A DNA stretch of 40,558 nucleotides from Spirulina subsalsa FACHB-351 (GTDB lineage: Bacteria; Cyanobacteriota; Cyanobacteriia; Cyanobacteriales; Spirulinaceae), in NCBI RefSeq assembly GCF_026130165.1, contig NZ_JAIHOM010000041.1, positions 1-40,558 of the forward strand, given 5' to 3'. This document shows positions 26,417 to 35,527 of this stretch, one piece after another (position 1 is the stretch's first letter; every line of letters starts with the position of its first letter). The notes below the pieces were generated by a model that searched no databases, was not told the DNA's origin, and saw nothing but the letters and a program-made list of their open reading frames with translations. A program made the translations under genes and the position numbers.

Positions 26417-27712
26417 ATGAAAATCATTTCTTTTCTTGGATTAGGTTCTTATCAGGTTACAAGATATGAGAATCCTCAAAAAGATAAAATTTATGAAACG
26501 AAGTATTATCAAGAGGCTCTGGCTGAGTTTTATAAACCAGAATCATTATATGTTTTTCTGACACAAAAAGTTGAAAATATCTGCCCAACAAAATTTGAGG
26601 AACTTCCAGAAGAAGGTGGTAAGTTCGTAAGAATCAAAGAAGATAAGTCTAATTGGGTGCAACTTCAGGAAAGCTTTAAAGCCAAATTTCCTAAAATTAA
26701 GCTTATACCCGTTCAAAATATTCCAGAGCGCAATACACCAGAGGACATCTGGACAATCTTCAATAAAGTCAACGAGTGCTTAGAAGATGATGATGAGGTA
26801 ATTTTTGACATAACTCACTCATTTCGTTCTGTCCCTATTGTTGCACTGTTAGCCGTAAGTTACTTTCGTGTAGTCCGAAAGATCACAATCAAAGGTTTAC
26901 TCTATGGTGCATTTGAAGCGCGAGAAAATGACATTACGCCCACTTTTAATCTCCTCCCAGTCGTGCGTTTATTCGATTGGTTAACCGCAACCGATCAGTT
27001 TCTAAAAACTGGCAATGGTAATGATTTAGCGGAATTGCTTAAAGAAGCAGGAGGACATACAGAAGCATTAGGAAATCGTATTTTAGAAATCTCTCAAGGT
27101 TTGCAGTTATTACGTCCAATGGATGTGATGATAGCGGCTGAAGCTTTACCCCATGATATTGAACAATCAAAACCTTATTTAGCAATAGTTGTTCCACCTT
27201 TTGAGATGCTATTAAAGCGTGTTATTGATGAATATGGACAGTTCGCTTTAGCAGAGCCGACAAATTATCAAGAAAATGGTAAAGCCGCATTACAAAAGCA
27301 GCTTTTTGAAATTGAATGGTATGCAAAAAAAGGATTAGATGTACAGGCTCTTTCCTTAGCTCGCGAATGGTTGCCATCACTCCTTTGTTATCATTTTGAG
27401 CTTGATCCAATGGACAAGCAAGCACGGGAAGATATGGAATTTTTGCTCTCTGGTGGAGTTTGGAAAGATAAAGAAACTAAAGAAATTTTGAAAGAATCAG
27501 AATATTTGCAACAATGGAAAGGCATAGAAGATCAGAAAAGAAAGCCAGTTGCTCAAGTTTGGGGTGGAGGATTTCATCTAGCCAACCTAAGAAATGATGT
27601 TTTGCATTCAGGATTTCGTAAAAGCCCAAAAACTGTAAAGCAAATCGAAGAAACCTTGCAACAAATTATTGACAAGCTGAATGAAATTGCTATCGCTTGG
27701 GGGATTATATAG
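26417..27712 (+). CDS. csx2: Csx2/Csx1-like CARF-HEPN ribonuclease
   Basis: A 431-residue protein beginning MKIISFLGLGSYQVTRY, the start motif of the TM1812/TIGR02221 (Csx2) group within the Csx1 family. The CARF domain covers residues 1-170 and carries DITHSFRSVP near residues 131-140, the ligand-pocket motif. The C-terminal HEPN domain has the catalytic Rx4H as RNDVLH at 392-397. Such proteins are ribonucleases switched on by cyclic oligoadenylate made by Cas10. The ATG at 26417 is chosen over a TTG at 26402. No other type III gene is near, so its messenger source is not in this window. Confidence 0.85.
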   Translation: MKIISFLGLGSYQVTRYENPQKDKIYETKYYQEALAEFYKPESLYVFLTQKVENICPTKFEELPEEGGKFVRIKEDKSNWVQLQESFKAKFPKIKLIPVQNIPERNTPEDIWTIFNKVNECLEDDDEVIFDITHSFRSVPIVALLAVSYFRVVRKITIKGLLYGAFEARENDITPTFNLLPVVRLFDWLTATDQFLKTGNGNDLAELLKEAGGHTEALGNRILEISQGLQLLRPMDVMIAAEALPHDIEQSKPYLAIVVPPFEMLLKRVIDEYGQFALAEPTNYQENGKAALQKQLFEIEWYAKKGLDVQALSLAREWLPSLLCYHFELDPMDKQAREDMEFLLSGGVWKDKETKEILKESEYLQQWKGIEDQKRKPVAQVWGGGFHLANLRNDVLHSGFRKSPKTVKQIEETLQQIIDKLNEIAIAWGII

Positions 27713-27914
27713 CTAGTCCTAATGAGACGTGAACTCTGGGCTATTGTCCTATGTCGATTCCAGGCGAGCCTTTTTTGCACGACTCAGATAGGTTCGCTAT
27801 AGAGTAAAATTAAATACATTGAGAAAATACAAATGATGAACAAAAAAACTGTCTCAGCACTTATGAATTTCATTGAGTAAAACAAGAATCATGAATCAAA
27901 CCCTTCCTATGAAA

Positions 27915-28044
27915 TATAGCGTTTCCAAATCATTGATCAACTCTCAGAGAAGTTTCTCATAATACTTCAAGCTCCTTGTAACCCTTGTATACTGTTCCCT
28001 TTGCTTTCCCTTGTGGCTTACAAAACTCAAATGGAAACGCTATA
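27915..28044. repeat. 130-bp region bounded by 13-bp inverted repeats
   Basis: TATAGCGTTTCCA (27915-27927) and TGGAAACGCTATA (28032-28044) are perfect inverted repeats. The interior contains no complete gene. The size and terminal symmetry suggest a MITE. Next to it, at 28047, is TAGGTTCTGCTGAATAA, related to another element end in the window. Confidence 0.5.
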
Positions 28045-28167
28045 GGTAGGTTCTGCTGAATAACAGGTCTACACTGGAGGTAACAAGGGAATGGGGAATT
28101 GATAATTCCCGCGCCATCCTTCTGGTAGAATGGATTGCGGACTATTCTTGGGTTGCCGATAAACCTC

Positions 28168-28728
28168 ATGATTTCGAGTAATGATTTCCGAACTGGTGTG
28201 ACTATTGAGCTAGATGGCTCTGTGTGGCGTGTTGTTGAGTTTCTCCATGTGAAGCCGGGGAAAGGCTCTGCTTTTGTGCGCACTAAGTTGAAAAATGCCC
28301 AGACGGGTAGTGTTGTAGAACGGACGTTCCGAGCCGGGGAAACGGTTCCTCAAGCTACACTGGAAAAACGCACTATGCAACATACCTACAAGGATGGGGA
28401 GCAGTTGGTGTTTATGGATATGGAAACCTTTGAGGAAGCGCGTTTAAGTCCTGAGCAAGTGGGCGATCGCGTAAAATACCTCAAGGAAGGCATGGAGGTT
28501 AATGTAGTGAGTTGGAATACTCAGGTGATTGATGTGGAACTCCCCAATTCTGTGGTTTTGGAAGTAACGGATACGGATCCTGGTGTCAAAGGGGATACGG
28601 CTACAGGAGGCACAAAACCTGCCATTGTGGAAACGGGTGCCCAGGTGATGGTACCGTTGTTTATTTCCATTGGGGAAAAAATTAAAATTGATACCCGCAA
28701 TGATAGTTATCTGGGACGAGATAACTAG
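28168..28728 (+). CDS. efp: Translation elongation factor P
   Basis: A 186-residue EF-P, which rescues ribosomes stalled on polyproline. Three beta-barrel domains; the tip loop [15 protein letters not shown] is near residues 25-40, and family blocks [28 protein letters not shown] and [11 protein letters not shown] are present. The upstream extension to 28135 is not conserved, so the ATG at 28168 ([10 protein letters not shown]) is chosen. accB follows after 257 bp, the usual cyanobacterial order. Confidence 0.97.
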   Translation: MISSNDFRTGVTIELDGSVWRVVEFLHVKPGKGSAFVRTKLKNAQTGSVVERTFRAGETVPQATLEKRTMQHTYKDGEQLVFMDMETFEEARLSPEQVGDRVKYLKEGMEVNVVSWNTQVIDVELPNSVVLEVTDTDPGVKGDTATGGTKPAIVETGAQVMVPLFISIGEKIKIDTRNDSYLGRDN

Positions 28729-28860
28729 GGAAAAATGTTAGAATCTAATTCTCCCATCCTCAAGCTGGGCGTTTGTCTGGCTTAAAAGCAGGTTTGTCCC
28801 GTTGCCGGGTGAATTCTGAGTTATGGGAATGGGGAAAGGCTTCCCGTTTAACATTTGAGT

Positions 28861-28884
28861 TTAAATGAACGTTATTTCATTTAA
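28861..28884. promoter_or_regulatory. Hairpin between efp and accB
   Basis: TTAAATGAA and TTCATTTAA form a perfect 9-bp stem with a 6-nt loop, about 100 bp before the accB GTG. It is AT-rich and lacks a T-run, so it is a weak terminator; it may be an operator or leader structure. Confidence 0.4.
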
Positions 28885-28985
28885 GCAATGACGGTGAGGC
28901 AACAATCCAATCCCGTTGATTCATGATGAGTGAATGGGCTGGGCTGTTTGGACGCATTGATAACGCTAGAGTAGGAAAAAGACTT

Positions 28986-29471
28986 GTGCCTATTGATTTT
29001 CAGCAAGTCCGCGAATTGCTGGCTGCGATCGCGAATACTGACATTGTTGAGTTACAACTAAAAGATAACGACTTTGAATTAACCGTGCGCAAGGGTGGGG
29101 CGGCCATGCCCACTGTTGCCTCAGATGGGGTATCAGTTGCCATGATCCCCTCTCCCCCGGCTGTTGTTCCGCCCCCCTCTCCTAGCCCACCCCCGGTAGA
29201 GAGTCCAGCCCCCCCAACGGTTGACCCGAAATGGGTTGAGATTACTTCGCCCATGGTGGGAACGTTCTACCGTGCGCCTGCACCAGATGAACCTCCTTTT
29301 GTGGATGTGGGGGAAGCGGTGCGAGTCGGTCAAACGGTTTGTATTATTGAAGCCATGAAACTGATGAACGAAATTGAATCTGAAGTGGCGGGTCAGATTG
29401 TTGAGGTTTTGGTGGCCAATGGGGAATCGGTTGAGTATGGTCAAGTTTTGATGCGTGTTAACCCAAATTAA
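28986..29471 (+). CDS. accB: Biotin carboxyl carrier protein of acetyl-CoA carboxylase
   Basis: A 161-residue protein if the GTG at 28986 is used (first residues VPIDFQQVRELLAAI, read as Met). This matches cyanobacterial AccB starts (M-P-x-D-F). An ATG at 28923 or 28926 is also in frame but adds 20 residues without similarity. A Pro-rich linker spans about 45-80. The biotinyl domain holds EAMKLMNEIE with biotinylated Lys near 125. It carries CO2 for fatty acid synthesis with AccA, AccC and AccD. accD is also in this window at 32.6 kb. Confidence 0.95.
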   Translation: MPIDFQQVRELLAAIANTDIVELQLKDNDFELTVRKGGAAMPTVASDGVSVAMIPSPPAVVPPPSPSPPPVESPAPPTVDPKWVEITSPMVGTFYRAPAPDEPPFVDVGEAVRVGQTVCIIEAMKLMNEIESEVAGQIVEVLVANGESVEYGQVLMRVNPN

Positions 29472-29484
29472 CTTCCTAACCCTA

Positions 29485-29514
29485 TTGTTATTTAGGCACA
29501 AAGACTGCTATGAT
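29485..29514 (+). promoter_or_regulatory. Promoter for the ArsR-family gene
   Basis: TTGTTA (29485-29490) and TATGAT (29509-29514) are separated by 18 bp, a good sigma-70-type pair, 30 bp before the ATG at 29544. Confidence 0.5.
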
Positions 29515-29543
29515 TTTGGGATCACCTAATGTAGCCTACTTGT

Positions 29544-29909
29544 ATGCAATCAGTTAAGCCGATCCCTCAAGAGGTTGTTCAGCAGTTGTCAGAATACTTC
29601 GGTATTTTGAGCGAGCCGATGCGTCTGCGGATATTAAGTCTTCTGCGGGAAGAAGAAAAATGTGTACAGGAACTGGTTGAAGCGACTCAAACCAGTCAAG
29701 CCAATGTGTCGAAACATCTCAAAGTAATGTTACAAGCGGGGATCTTAACACGGCGGACAGAAGGGACTTCTGCCTACTACCGTGTTGAAGATCCCTTAAC
29801 TTTTGAGTTGTGTAACTTGGTTTGTAACCGACTTGCTGCCCGCATTGAACAGCAAGCGCGCCATTTTCGGGATTTCACTCTAGCCAATGCTGAAGAAAAA
29901 TCCAAGTAA
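29544..29909 (+). CDS. ArsR-family winged-helix regulator
   Basis: A 121-residue protein with the ArsR winged helix-turn-helix (SEPMRLRILSLLREEEKCV, TSQANVSKHLKVMLQAGIL, then EGTSAYYRVEDP). Only one Cys sits at the position of the metal-binding helix (KCVQEL), where SmtB/ArsR metal sensors have an ELCVCDL pair, so metal sensing is doubtful. Target genes unknown. It has its own promoter; the next gene converges on it. Confidence 0.88.
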   Translation: MQSVKPIPQEVVQQLSEYFGILSEPMRLRILSLLREEEKCVQELVEATQTSQANVSKHLKVMLQAGILTRRTEGTSAYYRVEDPLTFELCNLVCNRLAARIEQQARHFRDFTLANAEEKSK

Positions 29910-29954
29910 GTGGTCTAGAGCAGCGACAACAGGGATTTTTTTGCCTTGTTCGAG

Positions 29955-30584
29955 TCAAAGGGGAAAATCTTGAGCATAACTGGCACGAGTTAGGGGTTGG
30001 TCTAAGATCAGGCCTTCTCCTCCGAGTACCTCTAAGGGTTGCCCTTCAATTTCCAGCCACACTTTGCCGTCAGGATTGAGACTGGTCGCAGTATAGAGAA
30101 TTTGGGCAACTCGCCCACTCATGGAGGCTGTCCCCCCTCCAAAGGTAAAGTCTTCTGATAGATTAACATGGATGCCATCGGCTTCTAGGCGCACTCCTCG
30201 GAGTTCTGTGCCTTCGGGGATGGTTGTGCCGTAGGTGGCATCCGGCGGACCGTCTAGAAGTTGCTGGATGGCACTTTCTAAGGAGTCTTCGATTGTGCCT
30301 GTTTTTTCTAGTAAGGTGGCTGGGGTGGCGACTAATTCGATGTTCTCATCGAGCCAGTAGAGTTGGATGGCGGTTTCTTGGAGATTATCGGGGGAGAGGG
30401 GTTGTTGTGCTGTTCCTGTGGGAGCTTCGCTGGGGGTTTCAACGGTGGGTTGAGGGGTGCTTAATTGATTCCAAACCCAAAAGCTTGTCCCGCCTCCTAG
30501 GAGAATCGCAAGGGCAGAAGCTCCAGCGACGAGGGGATTAACTAGGGATTTTTTAGGGGTTTGGGGCGTGTTCGGGTCGTCCAT
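29955..30584 (-). CDS. GerMN-domain exported or membrane-anchored protein
   Basis: A 209-residue protein with one N-terminal hydrophobic segment (about residues 20-45, LVAGASALAILLGGG), a Pro/Thr-rich linker, and a C-terminal GerMN domain (IQLYWLDENIELV, LLDGPPDATYGTTIPEG, LSEDFTFGGG). The domain, first found in spore germination proteins, is common in cyanobacteria that do not sporulate, where its job is unknown. ATG at 30584 is preferred over TTG at 30596 because GAGAGAG lies in front of it. Confidence 0.82.
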   Translation of the reverse strand: MDDPNTPQTPKKSLVNPLVAGASALAILLGGGTSFWVWNQLSTPQPTVETPSEAPTGTAQQPLSPDNLQETAIQLYWLDENIELVATPATLLEKTGTIEDSLESAIQQLLDGPPDATYGTTIPEGTELRGVRLEADGIHVNLSEDFTFGGGTASMSGRVAQILYTATSLNPDGKVWLEIEGQPLEVLGGEGLILDQPLTRASYAQDFPL

Positions 30585-30702
30585 AATCTCTCTCAATTTG
30601 TTCTACTAATAGAATAATGACTGTGGAGTGAAAGATGCTTGTTCCACTCTACAAGTATTTGAGTTGAGATTCCGCCTTGATTTAAGCCATATTAAGCCAG
30701 CC

Positions 30703-32448
30703 TTAACTAGAAAACTGCTGGGCGTAAAATTGGGCATAACGTCCATTTTGTTGTAACAGTTCCTGATGGGTGCCGGATTCGATCATTTGCCCTGCTTCGA
30801 GGACAAACAGGCGGTTGGCTTGACGGACAGTGGCGAGACGGTGGGCAATGACGAAAACGGTGCGATCGCGCAATAACCGCTCTAGGGCTTCCTGTACTAG
30901 AGCCTCGGATTCTGAATCCAGTGCGGAGGTGGCCTCATCTAAAATCAAAATGCGGGGATTGAGCAGCACAGCCCGAGCAATCGCAATCCGTTGTCGTTGT
31001 CCCCCGGAGAGGTTCACCCCCCGCTCTCCTACATAGGTATAATAACCTTGGGAGAATTGAGCGATAAATTGATGAGCATTGGCAATTCTAGCGGCTTTTT
31101 CAATAGCGGCTAGGTCAAGATCCTGTTGACCAAAGGCAATATTTTCCGCAATGGTGCCGGAAAATAACATGGTGTCTTGGGGGACAATGCCAATTTGTTG
31201 GCGGAGACTTTTGAGTTCTACATCCCGGATATTAAGGCCATCAATCAAGATTTCGCCCTGATCGGGGTCATAAAAGCGGGGGAGTAAATTCACTAAGGTG
31301 GTTTTCCCGGCCCCAGAATGCCCTACTAGGGCAATCATTTCCCCCGGTTGGACTTCAAAGCTCAGATTTTTGAGTACAGGTTGCTGGGGATTGTAGCCAA
31401 AACTGACATTCTGGTAGGTGACGCGCCCGGTAATGGGGGGAAGTGCGATCGCCTTTTGGGCTTCCTGAATATTAGGAGTCAGTTGCACCAGTTCAAAGAC
31501 CCGATCCACTGAGGCCTGAGCTTGTTTAAAAGTATTGTAGTTGGTGGTGGTGATATTAATGGGGTCTACCAACATTAAGGCCGCCGCTAAAAACCCCACA
31601 AATTGACTCGCTGTTAAGTTAGCTTGGGAAATTTGCCATCCCCCTAAAAAAAACACTAATAGAATACTGGTCGCATACAAAAAACCCACCAAGACCATTT
31701 GAAAAACCTTGATCTTCTCCACCCCTAAACGGGCTTTGCGGTTTTCCTCCGCTTCTTGGGTAAAACGACCTAGGGCGTAATTTTCGGCGGCAAAAGCTTG
31801 AATCAGACGAATGCCGGACAGGAATTCAATTAACAGGGCTGAAAGGTCAGAAATGCGGTTTTGACTGCGCCGAGAGAAGTCTAGGAGACGTTCCCCAAAC
31901 ATGGTCACTAATAGGGCCATGAGGGGGGCAATAATAAAGGCCGCTAGGGTGAGTTGCCAGTTCATGTAAATCATGTAGGCCAACACTACAATCAGTTGTA
32001 AGACACAAGGCACAAACTGATGGAAGAGTTGGTTAATTGCTTCCCCGATGCGGTCTGTATCTTCCGTGAGACGATAGGACAAATCCCCGGTTTTCGTGGT
32101 TTCAAAATAGTTTAAGCCCAGACGTTGTAAGTGGGCGTAAACATCACAGCGGAGTTGATGGGCGATTTGTAAGGAGGCTTCGGCAATCCAGACATCTTGG
32201 CCATAGAGGGAGAGACTGCGGATAAAAAAGACCAGAATCCCTAGCCCGGCAATTTGCCCGGTAATTTCTAACTGACCACGACCTACGGAGTCGGCAATCA
32301 ATTCAGCCAGTTTAATTAAAATCGGCCAACTGGCCGTAAATACAAGGGTACAGACCAAGGCTAACCCGATAACGGGGGTTTGGGGTCGGAGGTAGGGCAG
32401 GAGTAGCCAATAATTGGATGGTTTTTTCAAGTTGCTTGCGATCGCCAA
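30703..32448 (-). CDS. ABC transporter, fused permease and ATPase (MsbA/HlyB type)
   Basis: A 581-residue half-transporter. The N-terminal ABC membrane domain has about six helices (residues 20-310). The ATPase domain is at 335-575, with Walker A GHSGAGKTTL, Q-loop GIVPQDTMLF, signature LSGGQRQRIAIARA and Walker B ILILDEATSALD, then the H-loop IAHRLATVR. All ATPase motifs are complete. It should work as a homodimer exporting a lipid or peptide, but the substrate cannot be read. It lies between accD and the GerMN gene, all on the minus strand. Confidence 0.92.
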   Translation of the reverse strand: MAIASNLKKPSNYWLLLPYLRPQTPVIGLALVCTLVFTASWPILIKLAELIADSVGRGQLEITGQIAGLGILVFFIRSLSLYGQDVWIAEASLQIAHQLRCDVYAHLQRLGLNYFETTKTGDLSYRLTEDTDRIGEAINQLFHQFVPCVLQLIVVLAYMIYMNWQLTLAAFIIAPLMALLVTMFGERLLDFSRRSQNRISDLSALLIEFLSGIRLIQAFAAENYALGRFTQEAEENRKARLGVEKIKVFQMVLVGFLYATSILLVFFLGGWQISQANLTASQFVGFLAAALMLVDPINITTTNYNTFKQAQASVDRVFELVQLTPNIQEAQKAIALPPITGRVTYQNVSFGYNPQQPVLKNLSFEVQPGEMIALVGHSGAGKTTLVNLLPRFYDPDQGEILIDGLNIRDVELKSLRQQIGIVPQDTMLFSGTIAENIAFGQQDLDLAAIEKAARIANAHQFIAQFSQGYYTYVGERGVNLSGGQRQRIAIARAVLLNPRILILDEATSALDSESEALVQEALERLLRDRTVFVIAHRLATVRQANRLFVLEAGQMIESGTHQELLQQNGRYAQFYAQQFSS

Positions 32449-32462
32449 TAAAGTGCAAAACT

Positions 32463-32608
32463 AGGAAGGGTTTGCTGAATAAGTCCGGGAGTTGGGAGTC
32501 GGGAGAGGGGGAGCAGGGGAGAGGGGGAGCGGGGAATTGATAATTGATAATTGATAATTGATAATTATTTCCGATTCCCTATTCCCTATTCCCTATTCCC
32601 TATTCCCT
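32463..32608. repeat. Element end plus two runs of STRR heptamers next to accD
   Basis: At 32468-32482 is the element end GGGTTTGCTGAATAA. After G-rich repeats come four AATTGAT heptamers (32535-32562) and five ATTCCCT heptamers (32574-32608). Such 7-bp tandem repeats are the STRRs known from filamentous cyanobacteria. The last heptamer overlaps the accD stop codon. Confidence 0.9.
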
Positions 32609-33536
32609 AATTCTGAGGGACCAGGGTTTGCCTTGGCATGGTGTGATGGGCATTGGGTCCCGCATCTAAGGGGAAAAAGGGCTGGTGGATACTAATTAAC
32701 TGGGCGAGGGTCTTTTTCAACTGAGTCCTTGGCACAATAGCATCTACAAAGCCATGTTGTAGCAAATATTCTGAGGTTTGGAAATCGTCCGGCAGTTTTT
32801 CTCGCAGGGTTTGTTCAATCACCCGCCGCCCGGCAAAGCCTATCGTGGCCTTGGGTTCAGCTAAAATCAAGTCCCCCAACATGGCAAAACTGGCCGTTAC
32901 TCCCCCCGTCGTGGGATGGGTTAACACGGGAATATAGAGTAAATGGGCTTGGCGGTGGTGTTCCAATGCTCCCGAAATCTTCGCCATCTGCATTAAACTG
33001 AGCATTCCTTCCTGCATCCGCGCCCCACCTGATGCACAAATGATGATAACTGTCAAGCCCTCTTGGGTACCATATTCAATTAACCGACAGAGTTTTTCTC
33101 CCACCACGGAGCCCATACTACCGCCCATAAAGCGGAAGTCCATCACTCCCAAAGCTACGGGTAAACCATCAAGGAGGCCGGTTCCGGTTTGTACTGCGTC
33201 TTTGAGTCCGGTTTTCGCTTGGGTTTCTTGAATACGGTCTTTGTAGGCCTTGCGATCGCGGAAATTCAAAGCATCAATCGGTTCTAACTCCTCATTGAGG
33301 GGTTTCCAAGTTTTGGGGTCAATGAGTTGCCGAATCCGTTCATTACTATCTACCCGCATATGATGGCCACAATCGGCACAGACCATCATATTGGCTTGTA
33401 AGTCCTTGGTGTAGGCTAAAACCCCGCATTCCGGGCATTTTGTCCACAGACCATCGGCGATTTCTCGTTCCGCTTGACCTTGTTGGGTGGTTTGTTCTGA
33501 TTTTTGCCGATTGGCAAACCAATCAAATAACGACAT
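32607..33536 (-). CDS. accD: Acetyl-CoA carboxylase carboxyltransferase beta subunit
   Basis: A 309-residue protein. Its N-terminal zinc ribbon has CPECGVL and CADCGHHM, and the carboxyltransferase core has [44 protein letters not shown] and [13 protein letters not shown]. All zinc ligands are present and length is normal. It pairs with AccA, not in this window. Its TAG stop is made with the last base of an ATTCCCT tandem repeat, so the C-terminal end (LVPQN) borders the repeat exactly. Confidence 0.96.
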   Translation of the reverse strand: MSLFDWFANRQKSEQTTQQGQAEREIADGLWTKCPECGVLAYTKDLQANMMVCADCGHHMRVDSNERIRQLIDPKTWKPLNEELEPIDALNFRDRKAYKDRIQETQAKTGLKDAVQTGTGLLDGLPVALGVMDFRFMGGSMGSVVGEKLCRLIEYGTQEGLTVIIICASGGARMQEGMLSLMQMAKISGALEHHRQAHLLYIPVLTHPTTGGVTASFAMLGDLILAEPKATIGFAGRRVIEQTLREKLPDDFQTSEYLLQHGFVDAIVPRTQLKKTLAQLISIHQPFFPLDAGPNAHHTMPRQTLVPQN

Positions 33537-33604
33537 ATAGTTTTTTTAAGGGTTTAGGGTTTTGTGTAATAAGAGCATTAAACAACGAAACTCGTAGAGG
33601 ACGA

Positions 33605-33844
33605 TCAGGAGTCTTCGGGGAAGTCATCGAGATCCTCCTCTTCTTGGGGACTTAAGAGCAATAGGGCTGTCCATCGATCTTGGGGAAACACCTGTAAAGC
33701 GGCCTCTCCCGACAAAAAACAGGCGCTCGCTCCCAAGCTGACCACCCGACAGGGAATCTCATGACTGGTCAGGATTTGCTGCATTAAATCAGCCTCCCAG
33801 CGTGTGCTGGTTGTGCGTACCGTAATCCAAGAGCCAGATTTCAT
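33605..33844 (-). CDS. DUF2007-like small protein
   Basis: A 79-residue protein with the pattern WITVRTTSTRWEADLMQQIL then HEIPCRVV of DUF2007-type putative signal-transducing proteins, and an acidic tail (EEEDLDDFPEDS). Function unknown, probably soluble. It lies 68 bp upstream of accD on the same strand and 95 bp downstream of pilD, so the three may form a transcript. Confidence 0.7.
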   Translation of the reverse strand: MKSGSWITVRTTSTRWEADLMQQILTSHEIPCRVVSLGASACFLSGEAALQVFPQDRWTALLLLSPQEEEDLDDFPEDS

Positions 33845-33939
33845 CTTATCAAGGGAAGTTCACACTAAACAAAGGGTGTGTCAGAAGAACAACTTGGGGA
33901 ATACAGAAACTCCTATAATCGTGACGCACCATCTTGATC

Positions 33940-34761
33940 TTAGCTTAGGGGAAAAAACCAACGGAGATAGGTTGATAAGAACATCTCACCCCAGAATAGG
34001 GTGAGTAAGGCGGCCAACGCTAAAAAGGGACCAAAGGGGATAGGTTGACTCCGTTGTAACCAACCGAGGGCGATCGCACCTCCCCCGACCATCGATCCTA
34101 ACCCACAGGCTAAAAACCCCGCCACCAGTAAATATTGCCACCCTAACCATACCCCCATCATCGCCGCCAATTTCCCATCCCCCGCCCCCATTGCCGTTTT
34201 CCCTAACGCCACTGACCCCACAATGCGAATCACATCTAACAACCAAATCCCCAAGACTCCCCCCACAATAGCCTCCATCAAGGGCAAAATCACCCCCTCC
34301 ACCGTCTGGGTTTCTTGCCACCCCACCCATGCTGTAAACCCCAAACCCAGTAATAGACCCGGTTGGGTTAAACAGTTGGGGAGCGTGAATGTATCGAGAT
34401 CAATAAAAGCGAGGGCGAGTAACCAACTCACAAACACCCAATAGCCCAAAGTTTGCACCGTCAGCCCGAATTGCCAATAAACCCCCACAAATAATAAGGC
34501 TGTAATGGCTTCAATGAGAGGATAACGAATGGCAATGGGCGCGTGACAATGTTTACAGCGTCCTTTTAACAACAACCAGCCCAAAACCGGAATATTCTCC
34601 CTTATCCCCAAAGGGTGTAAACAGTGGGGACACCGGGAAGGAGGGGACAAAATCGACAGTCCGGCCGGGATGCGGTAGATCACCACATTTAAAAAACTGC
34701 CAATGGCCGCCCCAAACACAAGGACAAATAGGGTAATGATGAGTTCAACCCAGAAGATCAT
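33940..34761 (-). CDS. pilD: Prepilin peptidase / N-methyltransferase
   Basis: A 273-residue membrane protein that cleaves and methylates type IV prepilins. It has a cytoplasmic domain with two CxxC pairs (CPHC, CKHC) near residues 42-75, about seven to eight membrane helices, and the two catalytic aspartates in AFIDLDTFTLP and GAGDGKLAAMMG. The ATG at 34761 (MIFWVELIITLF) is chosen. Type IV pili are widespread in cyanobacteria, serving motility and DNA uptake; no pil structural gene is near. Confidence 0.94.
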   Translation of the reverse strand: MIFWVELIITLFVLVFGAAIGSFLNVVIYRIPAGLSILSPPSRCPHCLHPLGIRENIPVLGWLLLKGRCKHCHAPIAIRYPLIEAITALLFVGVYWQFGLTVQTLGYWVFVSWLLALAFIDLDTFTLPNCLTQPGLLLGLGFTAWVGWQETQTVEGVILPLMEAIVGGVLGIWLLDVIRIVGSVALGKTAMGAGDGKLAAMMGVWLGWQYLLVAGFLACGLGSMVGGGAIALGWLQRSQPIPFGPFLALAALLTLFWGEMFLSTYLRWFFPLS

Positions 34762-34859
34762 GATGGTGGGTTTTAGGGGTAGAGGATAGGAGGACGGGAA
34801 ACACTCGCCCAAGCTGTTAAATTAGAATACTATATAGAGTTTTTTAAAGACGCGAATCT

Positions 34860-35510
34860 ATGACATCCTATGCTGCCGCTTCTGCAAGAGCAGAAATGAG
34901 TGAACTCCGTCGTCTGAAAAGTCTTCTCCCCCCCGAATTACAAAGTTGGGTGATGGTAGAAGCTGCCACAGATGTAAATCCTCCCCTGATTCGCTGTGAA
35001 GAAATTGGGCGAGACGAAATTGAAATTCAGGTAGACCTTGCCAAGTGGGATAATTTAGCCATCGACCAGCGAAACCTGATGTTTTGGCACGAAGTCGGAC
35101 GCATTCAAAACGATACCATCCCCCGTGAAGGCTGGGAAATGGCGGCCTTGGCCATTGGTTTAGGGGGTGCTGTGGGTGAGTTGTGGGTGCAAGATGGTTT
35201 GTTGTTATTGTTGGCCTTGGCCTTGTGTGGGGTTTCAGGATTTCGTCTCTGGCAGAAAAACAACGGGGAAAAACGGTTAGCGGAAAGTTTGGAAGCGGAT
35301 GAAAAGGCGATCGCACTCGCTACCCGTTTCGGATATACCCTACCCAATGCCTACAAGAGTCTAGGCAGTGCGTTAAAGACCTTAATTGAACAAACCCCCA
35401 ATCGTCGCGCCCGTAAGCAGTATGAAACCCGTTTACAAGCCCTACGACGCAGTGCTTCTAAGGCGAAAGCGAAGATGGAGCAAGACAAAGAAAACCGCCC
35501 TGTGATCTAG
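34860..35510 (+). CDS. DUF3318 protein
   Basis: A 216-residue cyanobacterial protein of the DUF3318 type (MSELRRLKSLLPPELQSWV, FWHEVGRIQNDTIPREGW). It has a hydrophobic segment near residues 115-130 (LLLLLALALCGVSGF) and a basic, Lys/Arg-rich C-terminal tail. Function unknown. Divergent from pilD, with a 98-bp shared promoter region. Confidence 0.85.
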   Translation: MTSYAAASARAEMSELRRLKSLLPPELQSWVMVEAATDVNPPLIRCEEIGRDEIEIQVDLAKWDNLAIDQRNLMFWHEVGRIQNDTIPREGWEMAALAIGLGGAVGELWVQDGLLLLLALALCGVSGFRLWQKNNGEKRLAESLEADEKAIALATRFGYTLPNAYKSLGSALKTLIEQTPNRRARKQYETRLQALRRSASKAKAKMEQDKENRPVI

Positions 35511-35527
35511 GGGTTTCCTCTGTTAAT

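Noticed and set aside
29133-29501. Minus-strand ORF of 122 residues over accB
   Set aside because: Antisense of accB; His/Asn-rich with no family-like motif.
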